A stretch of DNA of 64,000 bases from Cryphonectria parasitica EP155 (taxonomy: Eukaryota; Ascomycota; Sordariomycetes; Diaporthales; Cryphonectriaceae): assembly GCF_011745365.1 (NCBI RefSeq), contig NW_024468909.1, positions 1,922,001 to 1,986,000 of the forward strand, written 5' to 3'. The translations under genes were made by a program, and so were the position numbers. Shown piece by piece: positions 45,891-57,235 of this stretch. Position 1 is the first letter of the stretch, and the number at the start of each line of letters is the position of its first letter. Below the pieces are notes generated by a model. The model was not told where the DNA came from. It did not search any database and saw nothing but the letters and a program-made list of their open reading frames with translations.

Positions 45891-47741
45891 GGTGATGGGT
45901 TGTACTGTGCGATGTGATGATGAGCAATGGTAATGACCGGACAAACAAGCAGCGTCAAGAGCAGTGACGTACTGCAGATGATAAGCTGATTAGATGCCCA
46001 GGAGGTGATGTGCCGGCCACTCACGATTCAAATCGTGACACCGTTGGAAATCGGAGATGTTCAGTAGGAGAAGGAATGGAGGATAGACGATGATGATGCT
46101 AAGAATGAGGGAAGAGGTAGAGTACGGAGGAAAAGAGGAGAGGACGAGTGGAAGGGTTGAAGAGGGAGAGGTGCTCGTGGCTGCTAGTACTATGTAGCTC
46201 CGAGCTTGGGGGGGCTACGATTACCTGCCTGTGCCTGCTGTGCCGTACCAACCACCCCGAAACGCAGGGGTGGTGGGATGGGTTTAGTGTATTGCCGAGG
46301 CCCCTGCACTGCCTGATGTGCTGTGTGTTACGACACTCCGTACCTTGCGCACTTGGCTGACTGCCTGCTACTACCAGGCACAGGGGGGCGGGGGGCGCCT
46401 GCAGGCCTGAGAACCCTGATGGTGTGCTGGACATGGCGCGTGTGACCTTCTCAGTGGCTCTCGCTAAGACACTCCGACCCACGCGGGATCCTCAGGTAGA
46501 ACCCTGATAAAGCGTCATCGACAGAATGGCATTTGACGAGGCTGCTGCGCTCTCCCCCTTTATCTCCATCATGAACAGCTGGCCACGCAGGATTCATAAG
46601 GTGGCCAAGAGTACAGCGATAGCTAAACTTACAAACTAGTTCAAGAGCTCTGGGGCTGTCACCATTTACAACCAAAAAGCAGCTCATAGCCAACAGCCCT
46701 GTCCTATCTTCTCAGGAGAGGCCACACGGACCAGGGATCATCTCTTGCACGTGAACTCTGTCTCGGTTGCAATGGTCTGCTGGGACTTCCCTCTGTTGCA
46801 TGTGCGCTGGTAAATGGTAAAGCAACATTGAGTCTGGTGATATGGTCAACAGCCATGCCCGAGATAAATCCTTCTGAAGTACATGTGTAACCAAATAACA
46901 GGTTTCCCCTACAGGAAACACCAACAGATTTGGCACCTCACTCCTCTGCCTCTGGCAGTGTCCGCACCAGAAACCTCCACCCACGGCTCTTGGGGCCTGC
47001 TAAGGTCAAGCTGTGTTTATTACATAAAGTATTCACAAATGAATATAGGATACTGTGCCTCATGTGCTATGATCAATCAACGTAATATGGAAAAAGAAGA
47101 CTGCCAAGAGACCACCAAAGAGCTTGCCTGGTATAGGAAGTTGGATTATCTTGTGCCCACTGAAGGCGAAGATACAATCATCCATTCCCGGACCAATCTC
47201 GCCATGACTCACACACTACAGTTTCAGCAAGCACAGATATATTAGCTGCAACGACAAAGCACAACAGAGTAGGATCTGTATCAGGCCAGCTTGATGAGCA
47301 TAGGACATTTATTTGGGAAAGTCTGGGTCACCAGTGTCCCAATCTGTTTCCAGAGTCTTCTGCGCCTGCCCTTTGGTCAGCATCAGTTCGTATGGCTATG
47401 GGCTAAGAACGGGAGCCAGGCTGAAGCGAGGATGGCCAGACCTTCGGATAAGAGATAAGCCCTTGAAAAATCCCAGAGACATTCGGTTCTACATAGTAAA
47501 TGAACAATTATGAGCTCATACTTCCCAAGTCCCTGCCGCATCCTTGCTTTGGCAAAACAAATAAAATATAATTCCCAAGACTGACTGCAGAGAACAGATC
47601 AGTACAGCTCTTTTGTTGTTTTATTGATTTGTTGTTTTTTTCTTCCCCTTCCCTCACCTCCTGATTTTTTTTTCTTCACCTTGCTCTTTCCGCTGCAACA
47701 ACCGGATCAACGAAAAGAACAACGGTCGAAAGCCCCTCACG
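45891..47741. promoter_or_regulatory. Divergent region of the carboxypeptidase Y and SDO1 genes
   Basis: No gene in 1.85 kb. An inverted repeat of 8-bp arms with a 2-base spacer (TCACGATT CA AATCGTGA, 46021-46038) lies about 130 bases before the carboxypeptidase ATG. The SDO1 side ends in a T/C-rich leader (about 47610-47690). Confidence 0.5.
46021..46038. promoter_or_regulatory. 8-bp inverted repeat near the carboxypeptidase Y start
   Basis: TCACGATT and its reverse complement AATCGTGA are separated by CA. Such symmetry suits a dimeric regulator or an RNA hairpin if within the leader; no known factor is matched. Confidence 0.35.
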
Positions 47742-48785
47742 ATGCCGGGCGGCCAGATCAACCAGCCCTCAAACCAGATCAAGCTGACCAACGTCAGCCT
47801 GGTACGCCTCAAGAAGGGCAAGCAGCGCTTCGAGATCGCCTGCTACAAGAACAAGGTGCTCGAGTGGCGCCAAGGGGTGGAGACGGACCTCGACAACGTG
47901 CTGCAGATCACCAATGTCTTCCTGGACGTCGCCCGCGGGGCAACTGCGCCCAACGCGCAGCTCGAGAAGGCCTTTGGCAAGGGCGCCCGGCGCGACGACA
48001 TCATCCTCGAGATCCTGAACAAGGGCGACATCCAGGTCGGCGACAGGGAGCGCACCGCCGAGCTCGAGCGCGTCCACGCCGAGGTTGTCAGCATCGTCGC
48101 GAGCAAATTAGTCGACCCGCGCACCAAGAGGGTCTACACCTCGGGCATGATCGAGAAGGCCATGGACATGCTGTCACAGAAGGCCCACCAGGACAAGAAT
48201 GACAAGGAGGGCGGCGGCAAGGGGCCTGCCAGCAATGCGGCAAGCGGCGCGGGAACACCAATAGCGGGCGAGGACGGTGAAGCGAAGCCGCGGCCGGCCA
48301 AGGAGAAGGAACATGTGTGGACGGGTGTGGTGACGACCAAGAGCGCAAAGAGCCAGGCGCTGGTGGCCATCAAGGCGCTGATTGCAAACCAGCCGATCCC
48401 GGTTGCGAGAGCACGCATGAGGCTGCGGATAACATGCGCCACGAATGTGTTGAAGCAGGCTGTCAAGGCTCCCGCGCCACCAAAAGCCAAGGAAGGCGGC
48501 AAAGGCAAGAAAGGAAAGAAGGGCGGCAAGAAGGGCGGAGACCACGAGGAAGAGGCAGATATGGAGGAGGACGGGGAGAAGAAGGCCACTGGCACGGTCA
48601 AGGACAAGATTTTGGGTTTTATAGAGCAGGTCGAGACGCAGGACGTGTTAGGAAGCGAGTGGGAGGTTGTAGGTTTTGTCGAACCGGGAGCATACAAAGG
48701 CTTGTCAGATTTCATAGCAGATGAAACAAGAGGTCAAGGAAGGGTTGAGGTGCTGGATGCAGCTGTCACTACTGAGGACGATTAG
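47742..48785 (+). CDS. SDO1: Ribosome maturation protein Sdo1/SBDS, with two extra low-complexity inserts
   Basis: With the GTPase Efl1 it releases Tif6 (eIF6) from late 60S subunits in the cytoplasm. Intronless, 347 aa against roughly 250 in yeast and human. The FYSH domain (about residues 10-100: QIKLTNVSLVRLKKGKQRFE, NKVLEWRQG, VFLDVARG, ILNKGDIQV) and the helical domain II (about 105-148, DPRTKRVYTSGMIEKAM) are standard. The extra length lies in two places: residues about 150-192 (Gly/Ala/Lys-rich) and about 242-285 (Lys/Gly-rich then acidic), the second inside the C-terminal ferredoxin-like domain between CATNVLKQAV and the end strand SEWEVVGFVEPG. The start is the only ATG before the conserved NQIKLTNV. 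The neighbour RPS18 is convergent. Confidence 0.94.
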   Translation: MPGGQINQPSNQIKLTNVSLVRLKKGKQRFEIACYKNKVLEWRQGVETDLDNVLQITNVFLDVARGATAPNAQLEKAFGKGARRDDIILEILNKGDIQVGDRERTAELERVHAEVVSIVASKLVDPRTKRVYTSGMIEKAMDMLSQKAHQDKNDKEGGGKGPASNAASGAGTPIAGEDGEAKPRPAKEKEHVWTGVVTTKSAKSQALVAIKALIANQPIPVARARMRLRITCATNVLKQAVKAPAPPKAKEGGKGKKGKKGGKKGGDHEEEADMEEDGEKKATGTVKDKILGFIEQVETQDVLGSEWEVVGFVEPGAYKGLSDFIADETRGQGRVEVLDAAVTTEDD

Positions 48786-49268
48786 GTGCCATGACGAATA
48801 CTACATCCAGCGTTTCTCGTCTATCTGCGTCGACCACATAATGCCAACCCAACCTATCACATTTGTCAGACATCTGCAGACCTCTTCGTAGAGCCTGTGA
48901 CGTGAACTAGGGATCCGGCGGTTCTATAGTTTGGCGTTTTGATATCACGGGAAAATCCTGTCACATGTCCAGTTGTGTTTCTTCATACGATCGGCAACAC
49001 GGATCCAACTGCGTTCAAATGCTGTTTTTAATTCCACGAATCATTTTGCTTTCGGAGGGATACCGGTTTCTTCTAGTTCACCAGCTCAGTGCCAGCGACC
49101 ACAATGCCTTTTTTTCCCAAGTCATTCTCGAGAAGAACTAATCCGAGGCAGAGCCATAAGCATGCCGCACCATGTAGCAGCAATGCTGTAGGGAAACCAT
49201 TTGTAGTATCCCTCCAAAGACCCCCATCCCACAACCGACCGGGACGCCAAAAGTGACCATTGTATATC
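48786..49268. other. Intergenic, convergent 3' flanks of SDO1 and RPS18
   Basis: Nothing recognisable in 483 bases. Confidence 0.6.
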
Positions 49269-49988
49269 TTAACCACCCTTCTTCTTGGAGACACCGACAG
49301 TCCGGCCGCGACGACCAGTGGTCTTGGTGTGCTGACCACGGACACGCAGGCCCCAGTAGTGTCGGAGACCACGGTGAGCACGAATCTTCTTCAGGCGCTC
49401 GAGGTCATCACGGAGCTTGGAGTCGACACCGTTGGCGAGGACCTGGTAGTCCTTGCCATCGACAATATCACGCTGTCGGTTGAGGAACCCTGTATGCCGC
49501 CACGTTAGCTAAACCTGCCAATCCACACTTGTCTCGTCTGGAGATCGAGTTCGGGGGGCTGCGAAGTCCGTACAGGTAGGAATCTTGTACTGAGTAGGGT
49601 TCTGGATGATGGTGACGATACGCTCGAGCTCCTCAGCTATAATGAAGTCGTCAGCACTTTCTGTCCATTCAAGGCAAAAAATTTCGAGATATCGGGGCGT
49701 TGGCAGATTTCGTACAGGTGAGCTCTCCGGCACGCTTGTTCAGGTCGACATCGGCCTTCTTGCAGACGAGGTTGGAGTAACGGCGACCGACACCCTTGAT
49801 CTTGGTAAGGGCGTAGACGACCTTCTGCTTGCCGTCGACGTTGGTGTTGAGCAGACGCAAGATGAACTGGAAGTTCGACTGTTGGCCAGAACATTGTTTG
49901 TCAGTACCTGCCACAATTGTACTGAAGATTTTAATAAATTGATGGATTGATCGTGGGTATTTACCTTCTCGCCCGACACGAGAGACAT
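49269..49988 (-). CDS. RPS18: 40S ribosomal protein S18 (uS13)
   Basis: Head protein of the small ribosomal subunit, contacting the subunit bridge. Exons 49988-49965, 49878-49716, 49636-49574 and 49489-49269 (TAA), 156 aa, the family length. The first coding exon gives only MSLVSGEK, then [61 protein letters not shown] and the basic C-terminus ([28 protein letters not shown]). Introns are 86, 79 and 84 nt; donors are GTAAAT, GTACGA and GTACGG, and all junctions restore the conserved sequence. It is intron-rich for its size, as is usual for fungal ribosomal protein genes. Confidence 0.97.
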
Positions 49989-51664
49989 GATGGGCAACCT
50001 GTCGTTGATGGTGCTGCCTCAAGATGTCGTTGTCCTACGCTTTGGGTCGAAAGGTTCAAGTGGAAAATCTGAGTTGCAGGCGCGGGTAGAAGTCAAGCGG
50101 AGAGGGAGGAGCCCTAAGGTCCGTGCACCCGCTCCATCCACGTGATCTGAGATCTCAATCATGGTGGTGCGTCTTAGGTAAGCAATCTCAACCATCTATC
50201 TGACTTTGCTTACGGAAGGATCACTTTTCTTCTGTTTTAGCGTGTCATGCGACCTTTATATGGCATGAGGGCTGCGCAGGCTAGCCCAAGGTCCAGCAAC
50301 TTGCCCAGCAGACTCCTGCCACAATACCTCTGCTTCAGCACTTCACCAAGGGCAACGCCTCACAATTTGATCAGCAAATTGACGGGTTTTTGAACATCAC
50401 ATCTGCAGTCTTGCTATACTCAGCATTGCTGTCTTCTCGATGCAGCCTACATTCAGGAAAGAAAAAGACATCTAAGGGCAGGTCTGTATGCAATTTGGAG
50501 CCTCAATAATCAGTGACAAATTATCATTACTCGGGATACTTTATGCAGAGGTCTTCAGTGGATGATGGTGTACAACAGCTTGCAGTCTGCCATCCTTTTA
50601 ACACAGCCAAAATTCGCCTTTTATACCAAAAGTCACTCCGCCAGGGGGGGCGTACATGTGCATATCCTAAAGAATATCCTAGCAGGCTTCACAGATGCCA
50701 GAAAAGACAGATTGCAACAAGAATTTGATACTCAAACTAGCTCCCAGCCTGACAGCAGATGCGCAGTGCTCCCTCAGCAGATTGGGTATTTCGAGTAGTC
50801 ATCGGGTAGTTCTCCCCCCCCCCCCCCCAAGGCGTTTCAATTGTCGATCTTTACTAGCCCACTGTCAACTCCCCAGAAGCTGAAAGACTCCTATTGCACC
50901 AGCAAGTGGTCCCGGGGTCCCATAATTCCAGCATGTTATCACCTGGCCAGTGCAGCAGATGATCCTTAAGTGCTACAGCAACCAAAAATTAACGCCATGG
51001 ACTCCCTCTTTCCATCATAAGCTATGCTCAGCAACCACATGCCTCCCAATGCGCCCAAACTTGTGTCCTTTAAACAGGCTCTATGAAATGAGTAGCCTGT
51101 ATCAGCCACTGGTTCATTCCTTCACATCATGCAGGGCTCAACTGTGATGCCAGTCATGTATACCTCCAGCCTCAAAATGAAGTGAACCTCCCAACTTTAG
51201 CCAATATTGCGATACTCATTGTTGAGTTCCACTAAAACTGAACTCGGAAACAGCAGCTCAGATGGAAGCTTGTAATGCAGACTGCTCAGGCCCAAGATAG
51301 CGCCACCTAACTTGGATTGAAATCGCTGTTTGGCAACGCCACTGCTTAGACGTATACTCTAGGCTTTCGTTTTTGAGCAAGTCTTTCCCAGAGATGATGA
51401 CTCCTGGTGGTCTCCTTATCACTGGGAAGGCATTCGTGTGAGGTGTTATTGCTTTGGGGTAGCGCTGAGCTTGATGACTCTTCATCATCCTCATCAGCAG
51501 TTGTGTTTTGTGATCAACCTCTTGTGCTCTTGGGTGCCATATACGCATATTCCTTGCTGTTGTCGCCATGAGCCACTAATTTTGTGGACTCCTCGTATGC
51601 CTCGGCAGCACACGTGGCAGTGACTGGCGTTGCTCCTCGACACTCGCATCATTCCGGGTCCTTT
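49989..51664. other. Intergenic: RPS18 promoter and ITC1 3' flank
   Basis: No gene in 1.68 kb. It is AT-richer than its surroundings between about 50380 and 51400 and carries a C15 tract (50814-50828). The 150 bases next to RPS18 should be its promoter and leader. Confidence 0.55.
50814..50828. repeat. Poly-C tract (15 C)
   Basis: Uninterrupted C15 between RPS18 and ITC1. Confidence 0.93.
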
Positions 51665-54600
51665 TTAGGGCTTCCTTCTGGAGCGAGTCTTCATCGGAGC
51701 CGGCGATTCCTCTACTTCTTCAACAACAACCTTCTTGCGGCTACCACCGCGCTTGCCCTTGGGTGGCGCAGGGGCTGGCGGTGCACTGTGCAAGTGACCC
51801 AGCTCCTCGATGGCAGTGGTATTCTCCCACTGCAGACACCGGTACTGCGGCTGTTCTGGAGTGGGCGACTTCCGCATCCTAGTCGTCATTCGCTTGCTAG
51901 TTGCAGCAGTTGTCTTGCCATTCACGCCATTGGTCTCCTCGGTGTCCTTCTCCTTTTGCTGCTCTTCACCGAGGCCGAGGTGTTTTTGACGGTTTTCCAT
52001 ATGCCTGAGAATCTTGTCGCTGAAGTTGACCAGCTCTTTGCGTAACTTCAGCTCGTTGAAGCCCCGGGGGTCAAGCCAATCGATGAGCTTCTTGACATCT
52101 TTTGGATCATCAATGTAACCCCACTGCCACGCAGTGTAAACTCTGGTCGGGCCTTCTTCTTTCGCCTTCCGCTCTGGTACCGTCATGTCAAACTGAGCCT
52201 TGTAGTTGTTCTGCAGATCGGGAGCTAGGTCGATGTATCCCTCGCGCTCTAGATCGTCTGGTCCCTGTACCCAGATACAGCCGTTGGCATAACCAGCGTC
52301 TGCTGTGGAACTGTTTGGCAGCCCGGCGTAAGGCATCCCGTTGCGCTCAAACCAATAGTAGCGATTCCAAAACCGATCTTTGCCCAGCACTCTTGTGCGC
52401 GCGCAGTCTGCCTCTCTCAGGTCGTTGTCGATGATCCCGATTTCGTCTTCACACTTTTTGATGAGGTCTTCCTTCTTTTGGATGTCCTTCAAAAGCTTCA
52501 GGAACTGCTTCGACTGCTTGGGGATTGCTTTGGCGGCCTCGATCTCCTTCCTGCGCTCTTCCTCCTTCTCCTTTTGGCGCTGTCGCTCTGCAGCTCGGTC
52601 CAGTCCGCGCCTGAGACCACGGCCGACACTTCGCGGTACTTCGTCCTCTGTGTCGGCGTTCTCCTCGTCGTTGGGGGTCAACTCGGCCGCTTCGTCCATC
52701 TTTACATCGCCATTCGTATCCAGACCCGGGTTACGGGGAGGCGAGGGTGGGAGGTTGTCGGGCAACTGGATCTTGCGCTCTTCGTTGAGAGCCTTCAGCT
52801 CCTCAATACTAAGACCCGCGGTCGTCGTGTCAGCCTCGCCCAAAGAACAATGTGGTAGTCCAAACTTACGCTTGCTTGCGCTGCCGCTGCCAGTCAATCT
52901 TGTCTTTGCGATACGATGTCATGTGCTCGCTGCAGTCCTCCATGTATCGTCGGATAGCCTTGGTCTCGATGGTCAACATACAGAGGATCTGAAGAGCCTG
53001 GATGCGGTAGTTGACATCAAGAGCTGCGTAATGCTGCCGAATCGTCTCCAGGGTAGGCTCAACATCCCGAGGCACCAGTTGGATGAGCAGCTCCTCGCAG
53101 ACTGCCTTCTGCCGCTCATCCTTAGAGAGCTGATGCATCAGCCCGACCATGATTGCCTCCCATCCGCCATCCCTGAATTTTCTCTTCCTGAGCTGGTCGA
53201 TCCAGTCGTAGTCGGCGAGAACTTCTTCAGCGCGGTGCTTTGGCGCATTCTCGAGTTCCCTCTCCTCTCTCTCTGCTGCCTCAGCCTCAGCCTTCAACCT
53301 CTCGGCTTCTAGCTTCGCCAAACTGCTCCTGGTCGCCCGCGCCGTGGGCTGTGGCGTCGGCTCCCGGTCTTCCTCTTCCTCCTCCTCCTCCTCCTCATCT
53401 TCCTCTTCCTCACTGTCTTCCTCCTGCTCGATCTCAGGGAGGCGGAATTGGACCTTACCACCATCCGCTTCCGAATGTACCAGGACCTTGAGAACAGCGC
53501 AGTGAATCTCATCAAACAATTGGACCTTGACGTCCTCGGAGGCGACCCGCATCGCCTCCACAAAGTCGTCAAACGTGAAGGAGTCGAGCTGGAATATCTC
53601 GCAATAAACGTTAAGTGTGTCCCAGGTCTCCAGGAACGGCCCAACAGATTTCATGAGGATGTCCTTGCCAGTGGCTGGCTTGCTGTCGACCTCCACGGGC
53701 GGATCTTTGCACATGAACTTGATTGGAGGCCTGACCAAGCGCCCCGGTTCAAGACTAAGATCCTCAATCGGGTACTTTGGTGGCGGAGGTGGTGGGGGTG
53801 GTTCCGGCTGTGCAAGGACGGGTGGCATTTGCGCCAGCTGGTTGTTGCGAAAGGATAGAGGGAACTGGAACGGATTGCCAGGCAGGGGCAGGTGCATGAA
53901 TTGGCCACCCTCTGATTTCGTAAAGACGTTCTTGTGGCCCTTGCCTCCCTGACCCGCCTCACCATTCTGACCCTGACCCTTTGGAACCTTGGGGAGCTTG
54001 CTCGCGGGCTTGAGTTCCGGCAGCCGAACTGGCCCTTGAAAGCCATTGGCCAGTGCAGCTGCGTCTTGGGCAGAAAGAGCCGTCTGGCTGGACATGCGTT
54101 TTTGTGACTGCGCCAGCTTGCGCTCGTTAAGCTTGTACTCCCAGCGCAGGTGGTTCGGAATGCGCGTATCTATCTTGTATTGGCTCGCGATCGGGTCTTT
54201 CACCAACCAAGGGGCCCCCGTCCAGGCCTCTCGGGTGACAGTCTTCTTGATGAAGGATCGCAGGACCGACTTGGTAAAGATTTTGCGGTCGCGCCAGATG
54301 TTATGGTCGTCGACGACGGCTTCTTCGTCTGCCCGGTCGTCCAGGCTGACAAAATAACGCGAGAAAGGCTGGCTCATGGTGCCGTCGGCAAGACACTTGC
54401 TCCCGAACCGTGCCTTGTCCCTCACGACGCCAGTCAGCCGCTCGCCGGTGAGGACGGAGACAGTGACATGCTCGCCAGGATAGAAGTCCGACTTGAACTC
54501 CTCGTATAGTCTGTCCACCAGGTTGTCGATTCGGGATATTGTTTGGAACTGGACGCGTCGCAGGATGGGGCCCTTCAGGGGTTCGGGGAAAGCTTGCTCG

Positions 54601-55224
54601 ACTTCCTGGGCGCCAGCGAGCTGGGCAGGCGGTCAGTAGTTTTTCAACGCAGCGCAGAGAAGAAGGGGGCGGGGGGGGGGGGGGTCAAGAAAAGACTGAC
54701 CTCTGACTCCAGTGCCTCGAAGAAATTCAGACCTGAGTGACCGGTGATCTGACATATGAATCGTTTCTACGGGAAGAGGAGGCTTGTGTCAGTGGGGAGG
54801 TTTAGGCCTGGGACTGGGCTTAGCCAACGGCTCAAACGCACCTGTTTGTAGAAGTCCAGCCTGTTACGCGTATTAGCCACCACAGGACGCAATTGAGGTT
54901 GAGAAAAGTCAAGAGAAAAGAACATACCTGGTCAAATAGTCTTCGTACGAGACAAATATTTCACCTGTCTGAGGGATATGCCAGACCTGTGGTGGAGGGG
55001 GGGGGGGGCGTGTGTGAGCAGGCAGGTTATATATAACGTGGGTGCGGCGGGTGCGGCGCGTTGCGCTTTGGACATGGTACGTACCTCTTGGTCATTTTCG
55101 GCGTATGGTGGCTGCAGGAACTGCACCGGCTTTCGTTTGAAGAGGACCTACTGGAGGTGAGCAAGACGGATGCGCCCAACAGGGTGTGTGTGGTTGGGCT
55201 AGAACGAGGGCGGTAGCATACCAT
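51665..55224 (-). CDS. ITC1: ISWI (ISW2) chromatin-remodelling complex subunit Itc1, WAC-DDT-WHIM type
   Basis: Non-catalytic partner of the Isw2 ATPase that positions nucleosomes, related to Acf1/BAZ. Seven coding exons: 55224-55222 (ATG alone), 55147-55085, 54986-54928, 54860-54842 (19 nt), 54766-54701, 54620-52870 and 52808-51665, 1034 aa. The spliced N-terminus reads M-VLFKRKPVQFL, YAENDQE-VWHIPQTGEIF, SYEDYLTR-LDFYKQ-KRFICQITGHSG, the WAC DNA-binding domain. A Pro run (about residue 345) precedes a DDT domain at about 395-455 (ETWDTLNVYCEIFQ, DSFTFDDFVEAM). A long Glu tract follows (about 465-490; 53376-53415), then WHIM-type blocks (LADYDWIDQLRKRKFRDGGW, GKDRFWNRYYWFE) and a basic tail with KGKRGGSRKK. 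Every splice restores frame and the known family sequence. Confidence 0.92.
54665..54684. repeat. Poly-G tract inside an ITC1 intron
   Basis: G5 C G14 on the plus strand, that is a C-rich run on the ITC1 sense strand within the 80-nt intron 54621-54700. Confidence 0.93.
54997..55008. repeat. Poly-G tract (12 G) at an ITC1 3' splice site
   Basis: On the ITC1 sense strand this is C12 ten bases before the acceptor of intron 54987-55084, where a polypyrimidine tract would sit. Confidence 0.9.
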
Positions 55225-57235
55225 GTCTGGAGTGCTGGGTCTACCGGTTCAGACGCGGGGCGGGAAAATCATCTGCAAGGCTGAAGATCAGCCTTACGGA
55301 CCGGATGCAGGTCTGGAATTGGATGGCGTGACTGTTTTGCGATGTTGTTGTGCCGGAGGGGTCGCGGTCGTGGCCAGGAGGCAGGAACGTGGAGCAGGCT
55401 GGCAGAGGAGTTGGGTAGACGTGGAGGTGCAGAGAATGCACCGACCCGGCCTGGGTGCAGGTCCCGGTGGGCCACGGCCACGGCCACGGGGGACGGACCA
55501 AGAGACCCGACTTACACGAGGCTGCTGTTCGGCAGCGCGAGGGCGTGCGCGGTCGTGTAGGTCGGCGGTGTTGGTGGGTGGCGGCCGCGGGTCTGAGAGG
55601 GTTTGGTAATGTCGGGAGGAAAGTTGACGGTGGGGGAGTTGAGCAGGAGAAGTGGTCGTGAAACGAAAACAAATTTTGGGTAGAGGTGCAGCAGCGACGT
55701 TTATGTCAGGTTCTTGGTGTCTACTAAAATGTCCCCCAGTCCCAGTGCCTAGTCCCAGTCCCGGCGTGCGCGGACAGGGATGTCATTTCATGATCCCTGC
55801 TCAACAGACTAGCGTCCGTCCGTCCTTGGGTCCCTCCGCTCCCCGTCGAACCCTACAAGCCCACGTCCTCCTGCTGCTGCTCCATCCTCACCACAATCAC
55901 GTCCAAATCCGGCCATATTTGGACTTGTTTTGATCATCATGGACTGTACAATCTACAGGCTGCTCGTTTGTTCAGACTCGTGCCTGACCAAACTGCTCCT
56001 GACGAGATATACGCCTATGGCTCCTCCTGGACAAGACCCTTCTCTTTCCCAGAGACTTGCATATCCACCCTCTGCCAGCTCACACCCTCTGTGATGACTC
56101 GATGCAAGGGCGACATCACCACATGTCCGTCTACACTGCTTCCGGCTGGACACTTCCTCCTCCTACAGCCCTAGAGATCTCGTGCACCCCAACGTTGCAC
56201 CATCTATAAATCTATCCTGGACGCATTTTGAGCCTCATCAGTCCGTGACGGCTGATCTTCGGGTGCTTGGTATGCATAGGATTGATGTCGTGTCCCGACT
56301 ATCCCGTGCGAAAAGCACACTCTTGTACACGAGTAAATGCAAGGAACGTGCAAATCAGTAGCTGTTCTTAAATAGCTATCTTCAAAATACAAGAAGACCT
56401 TAACTTGGGCGATGAAAGCGCGGGCTGGCTGGCCTTGTAAAGGTGTCTTGCAAGCTAGGCTCTAGGTGAGAGTTTCGTAGCGCGGAGATGCCCAAATATA
56501 CACTACATGAACGAATTGGCGTATGTGCGATGTTGACGATGTTTGAGAGCTAAGTCTTTCTTCAGCTGGCCCCCAAAGGAACATTCACTGCCTTAGCAGT
56601 ACTCTGGGAAAGGACGTGGTGACTACGACCCATCAAACTTGAGGGTCATAAACCCCGAAAGAAAGGCAAGAGGACGTCGTAGAAGCGTAGCGACAGCTTG
56701 TGGGCCAGATGCCTAAGTGAGAAGTCAAGAATTATCAGGCAACCTACTTGATAGGGCCAGGAGTAAAGTACCTTTCATATATGCCTCCCGTCTCTGACGC
56801 CACGTTCTGTGGCAATACCCCTCCTTCCCACACACTCTCACTCAGTTCAGTTTGCGCCTCCCCTTCTAAGTATTGCCCCACATAACCCCTTCAGCAAATC
56901 CCCCCTCATCACCCACATTTGAATTTCCTTCATCTTGTCCAATTGACCCTCCCAGCCTCCCCGATACGTATTCTAAGAAGTGTAGTCTTCAGAGTGGCAA
57001 GGAATTATTTGTGCCGTCAAGCGAACAGATATAAGCATAAGAGCTCATTCTCCTCCCCTTTTCACTAATTCGTATACACAACATGACGAAGATTCGGACT
57101 ACCATAGGCATGTCACGTCGATCGTGCTGTACATATTCTGGGCAATTTCGCGAGCACATTCTGTCTGTAATTCTTTGTTTGCGGTCTGGATTCTCTATGA
57201 AATCTCTCCTTCTCTCTGTCTCTCTAACCTCTCGC
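55225..57235. other. Intergenic: ITC1 promoter/leader and ALG8 3' flank
   Basis: No gene supported in 2.0 kb. The ITC1 leader side (55225-55680) is G/A-rich on the plus strand (C/T-rich on the sense strand). Several frames of 60-140 codons there are low-complexity and unrecognisable. Confidence 0.55.

Noticed and set aside
45950..46045. Possible tRNA because of the B-box-like gattcaaatc
   Set aside because: No matching acceptor, D or anticodon stems could be formed; the sequence is better explained as a short inverted repeat.
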